A DNA stretch of 64,000 nt from Mucilaginibacter sp. L294. GTDB lineage: Bacteria; Bacteroidota; Bacteroidia; Sphingobacteriales; Sphingobacteriaceae. The stretch lies in assembly GCF_001636615.1 (NCBI RefSeq), contig NZ_LGEK01000019.1:1-64000 (forward strand), read 5' to 3'. Shown in pieces: positions 34,705-43,912 of the stretch. A program made the translations under genes and the position numbers. Every line of letters starts with the position of its first letter. Position 1 is the first letter of the stretch. The notes beneath the pieces were generated by a model, which saw only the letters and a list, made by a program, of their open reading frames with translations, did not search any database and was not told where the DNA came from.

Positions 34705-36003
34705 ATGCCATTAGTATCAGATATAGACCAACAAACCCGGCATAGCGATGATATGCAGGATATTATAACAGCTGTACCCACGTGGATACTGCGATGGGGC
34801 ATTACGTTGTTTTTTACCCTACTGGTGTTATTATTTAGCCTGTCGGCATTTATTAAATACCCCGATATTGTAAAAACTCAGCTCAAGATCACCTCACCGG
34901 ATATGCCTAAACAGGTAGTGCCAAAAATTACAGGCAAACTGGTTAAGCTGTTAATTAATAATAACGATGTGGTAAAAGCCGGCCAGCCGCTGGCTTATAT
35001 AGAAAGTACCGCCAGTCATGACAAGGTGCTGTTGCTGTTGGCTCAATTAAAACAGATCCAAACCCAGGTGGCGCAAAATAAAACGGTAGACAGAACTTTG
35101 TTCGCCAGCGCATCTAAATATGAGTTAGGAGAGCTGCAGGCAGCCTACCAGTCGTTCTTCCAGGCGTATATTACCTATAAATCTACTGTAGAGGATGGCT
35201 TCCTGTTAAAAAAGCGAACATATCTGCAACAGGATGCCATTGCCTTAAATAAGCAAACCAGCCAGTTAAACGCCGAAAAACAGTTACAACAGCGCGACTT
35301 CGACCTGGCAGAAGACGAGTATAACATGCACAAAAAGCTGGAAAAAGAAAAGGTTGAAACCCAGGCCGAGCTAAGGCAGCAGGAAAGCAAATACCTTTCT
35401 AAAAAAGCCCCCATGATTCAAACAGACCAAGCTTTGATAGCGGCCAGCACCAACACGCTTGCCAAGCAAAAAGAGATCATGGAGCTGGATAACCAGGTGC
35501 AGGAAGAAAAGTCGAAATTTTCGCAGTCATTAAATAGTTTAATAAGCCAGGCCGAGGATTGGAAATCAAAATATATACTAACGGCATCGCAGGCCGGCCG
35601 GGCAACCTTTGCAGGTATCATACAACGCAATCAGGTGATAACTGCCGGGCAGGATATTTTTTATATTAATGCAGGGAACGAACAATTTTTTGGCGAGATG
35701 AACATCCCGCAGGATAATTTGGGCAAGGTGAAAGAAGGGCAGCAGGTATTGGTAAAACTACGAAGCTACCCGTTTGAAGAATATGGCATGCTAAGGGGTA
35801 AAATATCCTACTTATCTGATGTGCCGTATAAGGATAGCATATTCATTTCAAAAGTTGTTTTTTTGTCCAAATATGCCTCAGACCTGAAAAAGCCGGTTCA
35901 TTTAAAACAAGGCATGATGGCCGATGCCGAGATCATCACCCAGGATGCCACTATCTTGCAAAGGCTAACCCGCAATATTGTTAAGGTGATGAATAATAAG
36001 TAA
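34705..36003 (+). CDS. HlyD family membrane fusion protein
   Basis: A 432-residue periplasmic adaptor. A single transmembrane helix (about residues 27-49) is followed by a split lipoyl/barrel-sandwich domain (IPKITGKLVKLLINNNDVVKAGQPLAY-like start; near 72-98), a long helical hairpin coiled coil (about 120-285) and beta-barrel sequence (KEGQQVLVKLRSYPFEEYG near 343-361). It bridges the ABC exporter and an outer-membrane channel; no TolC-type gene is in the window. It begins 77 bases after the exporter gene on the same strand and ends tail to tail with the methyltransferase gene. Confidence 0.92.
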   Translation: MPLVSDIDQQTRHSDDMQDIITAVPTWILRWGITLFFTLLVLLFSLSAFIKYPDIVKTQLKITSPDMPKQVVPKITGKLVKLLINNNDVVKAGQPLAYIESTASHDKVLLLLAQLKQIQTQVAQNKTVDRTLFASASKYELGELQAAYQSFFQAYITYKSTVEDGFLLKKRTYLQQDAIALNKQTSQLNAEKQLQQRDFDLAEDEYNMHKKLEKEKVETQAELRQQESKYLSKKAPMIQTDQALIAASTNTLAKQKEIMELDNQVQEEKSKFSQSLNSLISQAEDWKSKYILTASQAGRATFAGIIQRNQVITAGQDIFYINAGNEQFFGEMNIPQDNLGKVKEGQQVLVKLRSYPFEEYGMLRGKISYLSDVPYKDSIFISKVVFLSKYASDLKKPVHLKQGMMADAEIITQDATILQRLTRNIVKVMNNK

Positions 36004-36013
36004 GGTATAAAAA

Positions 36014-36928
36014 TTAACTGATTAGACTCCTAAACTCATAAAGCGTATAAACATCATCCGCGGGCCCATTTACACAGCTTAGCCAACCTTGCCGTGCAAC
36101 TTGGGGCGAGCAGGGGCCATAAGTAAAAATGCGTATCGGCTTTTTAAGCGATTCGGTTTTCAGGATCTCCAGCATTTGCTGCAACATTAGCCCTTCAAAT
36201 GGGGTGTACATAAAAAACACGGAGCCCTCCGAGTAGTCGCCGTTTTGGGCTGTTGTGTTAATAAACGCAACATTGGCCAGGTTTAATTGTGATGCAGAGG
36301 CCGCCGCGTAATCACAATAGGCTGGCTCATATTCGATGCCACGGGTTTTGGCGCCGGTTAGCAAATTAACCAGGATGGGTACATGCCCCAGGCCGGAGCC
36401 TATGTCAAAAAAGGTATTCTCTGATGAAGCTGCGCGCTCTGCCAACTCAAAAATTATCCTTGCCGGGGTTTGCTGGTAAAACACCATTTCGGGGTCGCGT
36501 GGTATGCTTGCTTCTGGCAGGGGCTGGTTGGATAGCAACCCATTAACAAAAGCATCGAGGTTATCATAGCCAGCCTTGCCCGCCGCCGGGCTAGCCTCAT
36601 CGCCCAGATATTTGTGGACAAGGTCTTTAAAAAAACCTTCAGGATAAGCACCCGATGAGATCTGCTCCCGAAGCCGTTTAAATAATGTAATATCTATCTT
36701 TTCCAGCAGATTCTTAGCCGTTTCTACTCGCTTTTTGGCCGATTCAAGGGCGGTATTGGGCCCTCCTGACAGCAAGCCATTTATCCGGTCGATGACATGA
36801 AAATCAATAAAGTCGATAGCGTTGGCGCGGGCATTAAAATGGACTTCCTGATAGATCCCGGCATCATCTTCTATGCTTTGGATGTCAGCTAAGATCTCGG
36901 CTATAAAGGGTGTTAATTCAAAACTCAT
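36014..36928 (-). CDS. SAM-dependent methyltransferase-like protein
   Basis: A 304-residue soluble protein. A helical N-terminal region (about 1-140) precedes a Rossmann-fold SAM-binding part: FFDIGSGLGHVPILVNLLTG (about residues 195-214) is motif I, and GIEYEPAYCDYA carries the acidic loop after the second strand. The residues FMYTPFEG in the motif IV position replace the NPPY or D(P/A)PY of other groups, recalling DOT1-type and related enzymes. The substrate is unknown. It is convergent with the HlyD gene and appears independent of the exporter. Confidence 0.75.
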   Translation of the reverse strand: MSFELTPFIAEILADIQSIEDDAGIYQEVHFNARANAIDFIDFHVIDRINGLLSGGPNTALESAKKRVETAKNLLEKIDITLFKRLREQISSGAYPEGFFKDLVHKYLGDEASPAAGKAGYDNLDAFVNGLLSNQPLPEASIPRDPEMVFYQQTPARIIFELAERAASSENTFFDIGSGLGHVPILVNLLTGAKTRGIEYEPAYCDYAAASASQLNLANVAFINTTAQNGDYSEGSVFFMYTPFEGLMLQQMLEILKTESLKKPIRIFTYGPCSPQVARQGWLSCVNGPADDVYTLYEFRSLIS

Positions 36929-36970
36929 TAATGCTAAAGATAAGGCATCATTACCCGGTTAACAGCAACA

Positions 36971-36998
36971 AAAAAGGCGGCCAATTGGCCGCCTTGTA
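36971..36998 (-). terminator. Intrinsic terminator of the OmpA-family gene
   Basis: AAGGCGGCCAATTGGCCGCCTT (36974-36995) is a perfect palindromic hairpin, followed on the minus strand by a T run, 20 bases after the stop of the gene at 37015. Confidence 0.85.
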
Positions 36999-37014
36999 TA
37001 AAGCTATGTAGCAA

Positions 37015-37884
37015 TTATTGTTTTATGGGTTGGTTCTCGGGCGCTTTACCTATCAGGTCCATAAACTGGTCGAGTTTTGGTGTGATGATAATTTGCGTAC
37101 GCCTGTTTTGCGCCTTGCCTGTTGGTGTATTGTTATCGGCTATTGGGTTAAACTCGCCACGGCCGCCTGCGGTTAAGCGTTTAGGGTCAACCTGGTAAGT
37201 TGTTTGCAGGGCCATAACTACCGATGCCGCTCTCAGTGCGCTCAAATCCCAGTTGTTGCGGATGTTTTTCTGATTGATTGGTACATTATCGGTATTACCT
37301 TCTATCAGCACATCGTAGTTGTTATAGTCTTTAATAATCTTGGCAATCTTACTAAGCGTTTCGCCCGATTTGTCAGAGATCTCGTAACTGCCCGATTTGT
37401 AAAGCATGTTATCGGCCAATGAAATGTACACTACGCCTTTTAACACTTTCACATCAACATCCTGCATTTCCGATTGACTTAACGAGCGGGTAAGGTTGTT
37501 AGTTAATACCATATTAAGCGAATCGCTCTTGTTTTTGGCGTTCACCAGTTGCTGTATATAACGGTTAGAGCTGTTGATTTCATCAACCAGTTTTGAGATG
37601 TTTACGTTACCCTGTCCGCTTGAGGTTAAACACTTGTCAAGCGCAGATTGTAACTGTTTGTTATTTGAGCGTTCAGACGCCAGCTGGTCGTCAAGGCTTT
37701 TTACGCGGTCCTGCGCAACGGCAAAGTTGCGTTCGGTAAGTAAATATTTACCGCGAAGGTCGCGGGTATTGCTATCCAGTTTATCATAACTGGCTTGCAG
37801 CTCTTTATATTTCTTGCTGCTAACACAGCTGGAGGCTACCACCGCTAACATAAATAGCGCGGGTATCAAAAAGCGGATTTTCAT
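37015..37884 (-). CDS. OmpA family lipoprotein with coiled coil
   Basis: A 289-residue outer-membrane lipoprotein. The signal peptide ends in a lipobox, VVASSCVSSKKYKEL (Cys20), followed by a coiled coil (about residues 27-95) and an OmpA/MotB peptidoglycan-binding domain (about 150-275) with YDVLIEGNTDNVPIN and LSALRAASVVMAL as the conserved segments, and RRTQIII at the end. It links the outer membrane to the cell wall. It has a terminator of its own. Confidence 0.92.
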   Translation of the reverse strand: MKIRFLIPALFMLAVVASSCVSSKKYKELQASYDKLDSNTRDLRGKYLLTERNFAVAQDRVKSLDDQLASERSNNKQLQSALDKCLTSSGQGNVNISKLVDEINSSNRYIQQLVNAKNKSDSLNMVLTNNLTRSLSQSEMQDVDVKVLKGVVYISLADNMLYKSGSYEISDKSGETLSKIAKIIKDYNNYDVLIEGNTDNVPINQKNIRNNWDLSALRAASVVMALQTTYQVDPKRLTAGGRGEFNPIADNNTPTGKAQNRRTQIIITPKLDQFMDLIGKAPENQPIKQ

Positions 37885-38011
37885 ATAATGGGGTTTTGGT
37901 TAAAAATTTAATTACTAAACATTTAACGAAAGATACAACATAAAGTTTTAAATGGACGGCTTCGTGGTATCATGGGATGGTAAAAAGAGCAGGTTAATTT
38001 AAACAGATCTG

Positions 38012-39502
38012 CTAATTAGTCCAGCTATCCGTCCGGAAGGGCTCCATGGGCAAACCCGCCGAATTTTGCAGATTTGTGATCGGGTAATTGGTAAAAGCAT
38101 ACCGTACAGATACTACCGGCAGTGGTGTCCCGTTGGGGGCGGTTAAAATGATTTTATCTCCGCTTATAACCGCATTGGCTTTCCTGAATACCTGATCGGC
38201 CCCGGCCACAAAAAAGAATTGATTAATGGGCGCGTTGCCTGTAGTATTTAAGCCGGTAGCGGTGCCACTCACAAAGTTTATCGTAACCGTATTGCCGCTT
38301 TGTGTAAAAGAGGCATACTGCGGCCCTATGGATTGTGCCGGTTTACCATAGACGTTATTTAAAGCCAATAAAGCCAGGCGCTCGCCAACCTGCTTTTTAT
38401 ATTTAGGGTGATGGTTGGTTACTTCCCCGGCATCCATCGTTACCACCATACCCGCGCCGGGCACACTTGCGCGCACATTTGCCTGCGTTTCGCGAAATTT
38501 GGCCAGGTAGTTTAAGGTGGGGTTATTATCGCCGCTATCATCAAAGGGGGTTATCTGCACATAATAAAACGGCATTTCGCCCTGGTTAAATTCTGCCCGC
38601 CAGCCTTTTATAAGCGCGGCGTTTAATTTGGTATAGTCGCTTAGCGGCACCATTTTCTGATTGTTTTCGCCCTGGTACCAGGTAAAGCCTTTAATAGCCA
38701 GGTTGGTTAGCGGGGCTATCATCCCATTAAAAAGAGTAGAGCTTTGGTGCTGGCCAATATAACCGGATAACAGCGGGTCGTCCTGTAGTGCGGCTTTATT
38801 GGTCCATGTTTCACACCAGCTGCCGTTAATTGCTGATACAATAATACCGATAGGCACACTCAGATCGGTATGCAGCTTACGTGCAAAAAAATAGGCGGTG
38901 GCGCTTAAAGCACCGGCGTTATCTGGCGAACACATTACCCAATTTGCCGGGCTTGGAAAATCAGCCACGGGGTTGGGTTCATAATCTTCTTTAACCGTAA
39001 ACGAACGGATCTGAGGATAGTTGGCAGCGGCAATTTCTGCCGCGTAATTTTCAACACCACCAAAAGAGGGCGCCAGGGGCCCAACAGGCATATTCATGTT
39101 TGATTGGCCCGAACATACCCATACATCGCCAAGTAAAATATTATGGAGTGTTATATTGGTTTGGCCCGGGGTGGCAATGCTTAACGTTTGCGGCGATGCG
39201 TTGGCCGGCGATGCGGGGATTAAAGCTTCCCATGCCCCGGTAGTTGCTGTTGTGGCGGTTACAGGGGTATTATACCAGCTGGCAGATATGGTAATGATGC
39301 TCGCCACTTTAGCGGTACCCCATATTTTAACGGGCTTATCGCGCTGTAAAACCATATTGCTTTGCAGCACTCCCGCCGTAGCGAATGCTTCGGTTATGGG
39401 CTTGGTGGGTGTTATAATTACCGGTGGGTCAACGGGGCTATCTTTTTTACATCCGGCAATAATAAGCAGGCATAAAAGGCAGATAACCAGGCGTTGTTTC
39501 AC
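38012..39502 (-). CDS. Sialate O-acetylesterase-like SGNH hydrolase (lipoprotein)
   Basis: A 496-residue surface or periplasmic esterase. The N-terminus MKQRLVICLLCLLIIAGCKK is a lipoprotein signal with Cys18. The nucleophile block is VWVCSGQSNMNMPV (about residues 130-143), and the later MDAGEVTNHHPKYKKQVGERLA is the usual conserved segment containing the catalytic histidine. Family members remove O-acetyl groups from sialic acid or act on plant polysaccharides; no other polysaccharide-utilisation genes are adjacent, so the substrate is open. It is transcribed leftward and alone. Confidence 0.92.
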   Translation of the reverse strand: MKQRLVICLLCLLIIAGCKKDSPVDPPVIITPTKPITEAFATAGVLQSNMVLQRDKPVKIWGTAKVASIITISASWYNTPVTATTATTGAWEALIPASPANASPQTLSIATPGQTNITLHNILLGDVWVCSGQSNMNMPVGPLAPSFGGVENYAAEIAAANYPQIRSFTVKEDYEPNPVADFPSPANWVMCSPDNAGALSATAYFFARKLHTDLSVPIGIIVSAINGSWCETWTNKAALQDDPLLSGYIGQHQSSTLFNGMIAPLTNLAIKGFTWYQGENNQKMVPLSDYTKLNAALIKGWRAEFNQGEMPFYYVQITPFDDSGDNNPTLNYLAKFRETQANVRASVPGAGMVVTMDAGEVTNHHPKYKKQVGERLALLALNNVYGKPAQSIGPQYASFTQSGNTVTINFVSGTATGLNTTGNAPINQFFFVAGADQVFRKANAVISGDKIILTAPNGTPLPVVSVRYAFTNYPITNLQNSAGLPMEPFRTDSWTN

Positions 39503-39548
39503 GGTGTTAAAATAGTAAATATTTAAGAATCATTAGCTGAAAATTAAT

Positions 39549-39579
39549 AAGGCCGGCTGCAAAACAGCCGGCCTTATTT
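39549..39579 (-). terminator. Intrinsic terminator after the 64-residue gene
   Basis: AAGGCCGGCTG/CAGCCGGCCTT hairpin with a CAAAA loop, directly after the stop at 39580, with an AT-rich flank on both sides. It separates the small gene from the sialate esterase gene. Confidence 0.75.
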
Positions 39580-39774
39580 TTATGAATAAAATGCTTTAAC
39601 GGCAGGCGATTTTTCCTCTTCTTCGTCCTCTTTTTTTACAATTGTTTCGGTATTTATAATGTTCCGGTCTTTGGGAGGTGCCGGGGCCGCACCCGTTATA
39701 GACACCCCGCCAACCGCTAATAACAAAAACAACATCAGGCCGCAAAGCCTCAGTATTTTTTTGAACCTTTTCAT
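39580..39774 (-). CDS. Small signal-peptide or membrane-anchored protein
   Basis: A 64-residue protein with a basic N-terminus, one hydrophobic helix (about residues 10-27) and a charged tail rich in Lys and Glu (about 46-56). Short proteins of this kind, with GAAP followed by a charged tail, occur widely in Sphingobacteriaceae, but I know of no assigned function. A dedicated terminator follows directly, which supports a real gene. Confidence 0.55.
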   Translation of the reverse strand: MKRFKKILRLCGLMLFLLLAVGGVSITGAAPAPPKDRNIINTETIVKKEDEEEEKSPAVKAFYS

Positions 39775-39846
39775 GTATACAGATAAGCGCAGGCTATATC
39801 AAAGCATAGCCATGCCGGTTAAAAAATTAATTAAATAACAGGGAGC

Positions 39847-40236
39847 TTATGCCTGGTGCGGCGGTTCTGTAGCTGTAGGGATATGATTGTGGGTTTGCAA
39901 AAACTGCTGCTGTTTTGGGACAGCAGATGTGGATTGTTGCATTTGCCTTGTTGCCACAGCGCGGTTAAAACCTGCTATCGCGATAGCAAATTGAATATGC
40001 TGGGATATAAAAGAATATTGCTTGTGATGCTTACTACGGGTTATACGCGAATAACCAACAGCGCTTTTAGTTATTCCATCTGCAGGTAAAACCCATTCAG
40101 ATTGGGTAAAAGAAGTGTTTTGCTGCGCGATACTTATGCCACCCGAAAAGGTGAAAATGCTAAGCAGCAAGGCCAAAAAGAGCAATGCCTTTTTAGCTTT
40201 GTTTTTAGTGGCGATATGTTGTTTAAACTGTGGCAA
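39847..40236 (-). CDS. Hypothetical secreted protein
   Basis: A 129-residue frame with a plausible signal peptide (basic segment, then hydrophobic residues about 17-34, ending near SIAQQ) and a mature part of no recognised family, ending in a His/Pro-rich tail (HNHIPTATEPPHQA). It is leftward and divergent from the M28 peptidase gene, 72 bases upstream of the 64-residue gene. The signal peptide is the main argument for its being real; a spurious frame cannot be excluded. Confidence 0.5.
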   Translation of the reverse strand: MPQFKQHIATKNKAKKALLFLALLLSIFTFSGGISIAQQNTSFTQSEWVLPADGITKSAVGYSRITRSKHHKQYSFISQHIQFAIAIAGFNRAVATRQMQQSTSAVPKQQQFLQTHNHIPTATEPPHQA

Positions 40237-40352
40237 TAAGTAAAGGTAATGTTTTATTCTTATTTGCTTTTAATAATGGGATAGGTAACATTATCGCTAA
40301 GTATTTGTTGATGGATATGGTTTTAATAACTTGCCACAGAAACCGCACCGCC

Positions 40353-41966
40353 ATGATGAAAAACTACAAACCCATACTAATACCCTGCTTAGTCTTATTG
40401 AGCCAGGCCGGTTTTGCCCAGCAGGTAAAACTAACGCCTGAAGTTAAACAGGCCATGGACGCGGTAAGCGCCGATAAAATAAAAGCCGATATTACCTACC
40501 TGGCCGATGATAAGCTAAAAGGCCGCGGCCCCGGTACCGAAGGATATCAAATGGCGGTTGATTATGTTGTTAACGAGCTAAAGGCGGTAAACGTTAAACC
40601 CGCCGGAGAGGACGGTACCTGGTTACAAAAAGTACGCCTGCGCAAAGCCGTCCCACAAAACGAGCAATTAGCCATTAAAGACCAGGCTGCGCCAAAAGGC
40701 AGCTTTGCGTTTTTCCCCAGCCCCGCGGTTGCTCAGGTAAACCTCACTGCCGGGCTTGCGTTTGCGGGTTATGGCATTAGCGAACCGGGCCTTGGGTATG
40801 ATGATTATGCCGGGCTGGATGTTAAAGGCAAAGTAGTGGTTGTTACGCGTGGCGCTCCCGAAAAATTCTCATCATCGGTTATGGCGCACGTGATGAGTAT
40901 AGACAATATATTAAAAGTGGCGGCAAACCACGGTGCGGTGGGGGTATTCATCGCGCTGGCGGGGCCAAATGCACGCGTGCCCGATCTGAGCCGTGGTTCG
41001 TATAGTGTAATGGGCGATAAAGGCGAGGTTGTTGTATCCGGCACCTCCAATAAACAAATAAGCGTATTGGCGGTCATAAACGCAGCTGTTTTAACGCCAT
41101 TAATGCAGCAGGCCGGTAAGGATATGCAGCAGGTAACTGACCAGTTAAAAGCCGGTACGCCGGGTTCATTTACTATCGACTCAAAGGTAACGCTGAGCTA
41201 TACCTCAACTTACCAGGATATTCTAAGCTACAATGTAATAGGAAAAATAGAAGGAACAGATGCTAAATTGAAAAGCGAATACGTTATTCACAGCGCGCAC
41301 CTGGACCATTTGGGCATCGGTAAACCGGTAGAGGGCGACTCTATTTATAATGGCGCACATGATAATGCATCGGGCACGGCCAGCGTGTTGGGCATCGCCA
41401 AAATCTACAGCCAGATTAAAGAAAAGCCAAAACGTTCCATATTATTTGTACTGATGACCGGCGAAGAAATGGGCGATTTGGGTTCGGGTTATTTTGCAAA
41501 GCACCCAACAGTGCCTGTTAAAAGCCTGGTGGCCGATGTAAATACCGATATGCCAACCATTATTGCGCCCTTGCTTTCTATTACCGCTTTGGGTGCCGAG
41601 CATTCATCGCTGGCTAACCAGGTTGAGCTGGCGGCGGGCTATCTTGGCCTTGAAGTACAGCCCGACCCTGAACCAAAACAGGTACGCTTTGTACGTAGCG
41701 ATCAATACAGTTTTGTATTGGCCGGTATCCCCGCCCTGCATATAAAATATGGCACCAGAACGGCCGACGGCAAAAACAACCTGAACGATTTTGTAGCCAC
41801 CTGGCGGGCCAAATACTACCACAAACCGCAGGACGACATCAACGGGATATTTGATTTTGAAGCGGGTAAAAAATACGCGCAGCTTAACTTTTTAATAGGT
41901 TACCTGGTGGCGCAGGATGAGGCAAGGCCAACCTGGAACAAAGGCGATATATTTGAATTGAAATAA
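40353..41966 (+). CDS. M28 family metallopeptidase with PA domain
   Basis: A secreted zinc aminopeptidase-like enzyme of 537 residues from the start at 40353, which gives a clear signal peptide ending at AGFAQ. A PA (protease-associated) insertion spans about residues 120-240. The di-zinc ligands are visible in SAHLDHLG, YNGAHDNASGTA, MTGEEMGDLG and VNTDMP, with the last histidine in LHIKYG. It probably releases N-terminal residues from peptides in the periplasm. A longer frame from 40230 has no signal and is rejected. Confidence 0.92.
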   Translation: MMKNYKPILIPCLVLLSQAGFAQQVKLTPEVKQAMDAVSADKIKADITYLADDKLKGRGPGTEGYQMAVDYVVNELKAVNVKPAGEDGTWLQKVRLRKAVPQNEQLAIKDQAAPKGSFAFFPSPAVAQVNLTAGLAFAGYGISEPGLGYDDYAGLDVKGKVVVVTRGAPEKFSSSVMAHVMSIDNILKVAANHGAVGVFIALAGPNARVPDLSRGSYSVMGDKGEVVVSGTSNKQISVLAVINAAVLTPLMQQAGKDMQQVTDQLKAGTPGSFTIDSKVTLSYTSTYQDILSYNVIGKIEGTDAKLKSEYVIHSAHLDHLGIGKPVEGDSIYNGAHDNASGTASVLGIAKIYSQIKEKPKRSILFVLMTGEEMGDLGSGYFAKHPTVPVKSLVADVNTDMPTIIAPLLSITALGAEHSSLANQVELAAGYLGLEVQPDPEPKQVRFVRSDQYSFVLAGIPALHIKYGTRTADGKNNLNDFVATWRAKYYHKPQDDINGIFDFEAGKKYAQLNFLIGYLVAQDEARPTWNKGDIFELK

Positions 41967-41993
41967 AAGTAAGACCACGAGGTTTGATAAGAT

Positions 41994-43187
41994 ATGATAA
42001 GTAATACTGCTACAGGAACAGGATCGAGACTGATAAATTTAAAATGCCCGGCATGCGGTGCCGAATATGACGCATCTGTCACCAATACATTTTGTAAGGT
42101 AGATGCATGTAACAGCACCCTGTTTGCGCAGTACGACCTGGGCCAGCCACTTGATAAAGCCATTTTAAAAGACCGCCCGGCAAGTATGTGGCGCTACCGC
42201 GAACTGCTGCCCGTTATTGGCGAGGAAAATATCGTGACCATGGGCGAAGGCTTTACACCCATCATCCCCATAGAAAACCTGACGCATTTTACCGAAGGCA
42301 ACGAGGTGTACTGGAAGAACGAAGCAGGCAACCCAACCGGGTCGTTCAAAGCCAGGGGGATAGGCATGGCCGTATCAAAAGCAAAAGAACTGGGGATAAC
42401 AACCATTGCTACGCCAACGGCAGGGAATGCTGGCGGCGCGCTGGCGGCTTATGCAGCACGCGCCGATATTAATGCTATTGTGTACATGCCCAAATTAACC
42501 CCGCAGGTTTTTAAAGATGAGTGCCGCCTGTATGGCGCCGAATTAGTAGAGGTTGACGGTAATATTGCTGATTGCGGTAAACTGGTGGCCAACGGTGCCG
42601 CAGAATATGGCTGGTTCCAGATCTCGACCCTGAAAGAGCCTTATCGACTGGAGGGCAAAAAAACCATGGGTTTTGAAATAGCCGAACAATTTAACTGGCA
42701 ATTGCCCGATGTGGTATTTTACCCAACGGGGGGCGGTACAGGGCTTATCGGTATTTGGAAGGCCTTTGACGAATTGGAGCAACTGGGCTGGATAGGCAGC
42801 AAACGCCCCCGCATGGTAGCCGTACAATCCGAAAGCTGTAACGGTATAGTAACCGCGTTTAACGGCGGGCAAACAAGCGCCGAATTTGTTGACGGCGGCT
42901 TTACCATTGCCAATGGCCTGCGCGTACCAAAATCATTTGCCGATAAGGTGATACTAAAAGTACTTCGCGATAGTAAAGGCACCGCACTCTCTATTAGCGA
43001 TGCGGAGATGGATACTGCCGTAAAAGAAATAGCCAGCCACGAGGGCATGCTTATAGCCCCCGAAGGCGCGGCGCTTTGGCGGGCCTACAAAAAGCTGAAA
43101 GCGTCCGGCTGGATCCAACCCGGCGAAAGTGTGGTGTTGGTGAACACCGGCAGCGGGTATAAATACCTGGAGAATATTACTATTTAA
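41994..43187 (+). CDS. thrC: Threonine synthase
   Basis: A 397-residue PLP enzyme converting O-phosphohomoserine to threonine. The PLP lysine is Lys119 in NPTGSFKARG, and the phosphate-binding glycine loop is in FYPTGGGTGLIG. An N-terminal zinc-ribbon-like segment carries four cysteines, Cys18, 21, 34 and 39 (CPACG...FCKVDAC), as in one branch of the family. Threonine deaminase and related PLP enzymes share the fold, but the N-terminal segment and overall sequence favour threonine synthase. It starts 27 bases after the M28 gene; thrA and thrB are not in the window. A dispersed repeat follows. Confidence 0.9.
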   Translation: MISNTATGTGSRLINLKCPACGAEYDASVTNTFCKVDACNSTLFAQYDLGQPLDKAILKDRPASMWRYRELLPVIGEENIVTMGEGFTPIIPIENLTHFTEGNEVYWKNEAGNPTGSFKARGIGMAVSKAKELGITTIATPTAGNAGGALAAYAARADINAIVYMPKLTPQVFKDECRLYGAELVEVDGNIADCGKLVANGAAEYGWFQISTLKEPYRLEGKKTMGFEIAEQFNWQLPDVVFYPTGGGTGLIGIWKAFDELEQLGWIGSKRPRMVAVQSESCNGIVTAFNGGQTSAEFVDGGFTIANGLRVPKSFADKVILKVLRDSKGTALSISDAEMDTAVKEIASHEGMLIAPEGAALWRAYKKLKASGWIQPGESVVLVNTGSGYKYLENITI

Positions 43188-43193
43188 CCCGTT

Positions 43194-43284
43194 GTCATTT
43201 CGAACGAGGTACGAGGAGAAATCTTTTACAAGAGATAAGTCGACTGCATGTCTATTCGGATGCGTACTGTAAAACATTTCTCTT
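43194..43284. repeat. Dispersed intergenic inverted repeat, family B
   Basis: Begins GTCATTTCGAACGAGGTACG. Inner arms GGAGAAATCTTTTACA (from 43216) and TGTAAAACATTTCTC (to 43284) are inverted. The left end has the GTCATT terminus expected of the element, but the right end degenerates, so this copy looks partial. Confidence 0.75.
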
Positions 43285-43441
43285 CGCCTCCTCTTTCCCT
43301 CACACTACTCATCTAAATAACAATCAAGGCTCCCATTGTCGGGATACGCCGCTAACTTGTCGCGTATACACCCTGCTTTATCCATTTATTGGCAGCAATT
43401 TTGTATCTGTATACATATCAAACCAATTTAAAGGAAGTGTT

Positions 43442-43894
43442 ATGGAAACAGAAGTGAGTGAATTGATTGACCAGGATCAGATACAGGCCATCATCGATAA
43501 AAAGATAATTGGCATATACAACCGCGATGAACATGCCGTGTTATCCGTTTATGCGCCCGATGTGGTGTCGTTTGATTTGGCGCCGCCATTGCAAAACAAA
43601 GGGATAACGGGGATTAAAGAACGCCTGCAGGGGTGGTTTGCATCGTACATGGGCCACATCACTCAAAAGGTAGCCGATGTAAACATTTTGGTTAATGGCG
43701 AAATTGCCTTTAGCCATAGCCTAACCCGCACCTATGGCACAAGCATACAAGGCGAAGATTTGGATATGTGGTACCGCACTACCACCTGTTACAAAAAAAC
43801 AAATGGGCAATGGCTTATTGTGCATGAGCACGTATCCGATCCGGTAGATTTTGAAACAGGCAAGACCCTGTTCGATCTGAAACCCAATAACTAA
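43442..43894 (+). CDS. SnoaL-like/DUF4440 domain protein
   Basis: A 150-residue NTF2-fold (SnoaL/ketosteroid-isomerase-like) protein. The helix-strand arrangement IIGIYNRDEHAVLSVYAPDVVSFD and WYRTTTCYKKTNGQWLIVHEH are the conserved parts. Members act as isomerases, dehydratases or binding proteins; no catalytic residue set can be assigned. It precedes the VOC protein gene by 18 bases on the same strand, forming a two-gene unit. Confidence 0.85.
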   Translation: METEVSELIDQDQIQAIIDKKIIGIYNRDEHAVLSVYAPDVVSFDLAPPLQNKGITGIKERLQGWFASYMGHITQKVADVNILVNGEIAFSHSLTRTYGTSIQGEDLDMWYRTTTCYKKTNGQWLIVHEHVSDPVDFETGKTLFDLKPNN

Positions 43895-43912
43895 TCTATA
43901 AACCCAAACGAC

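Noticed and set aside
40230..40352. Upstream extension of the M28 peptidase
   Set aside because: The signal peptide starts at 40353; the 41 extra residues have no signal and overlap a divergent frame.
41900..42060. Possible riboswitch or leader attenuator ahead of threonine synthase
   Set aside because: Only 27 bases separate the genes and no Thr/Ile-rich leader peptide or hairpin is visible.
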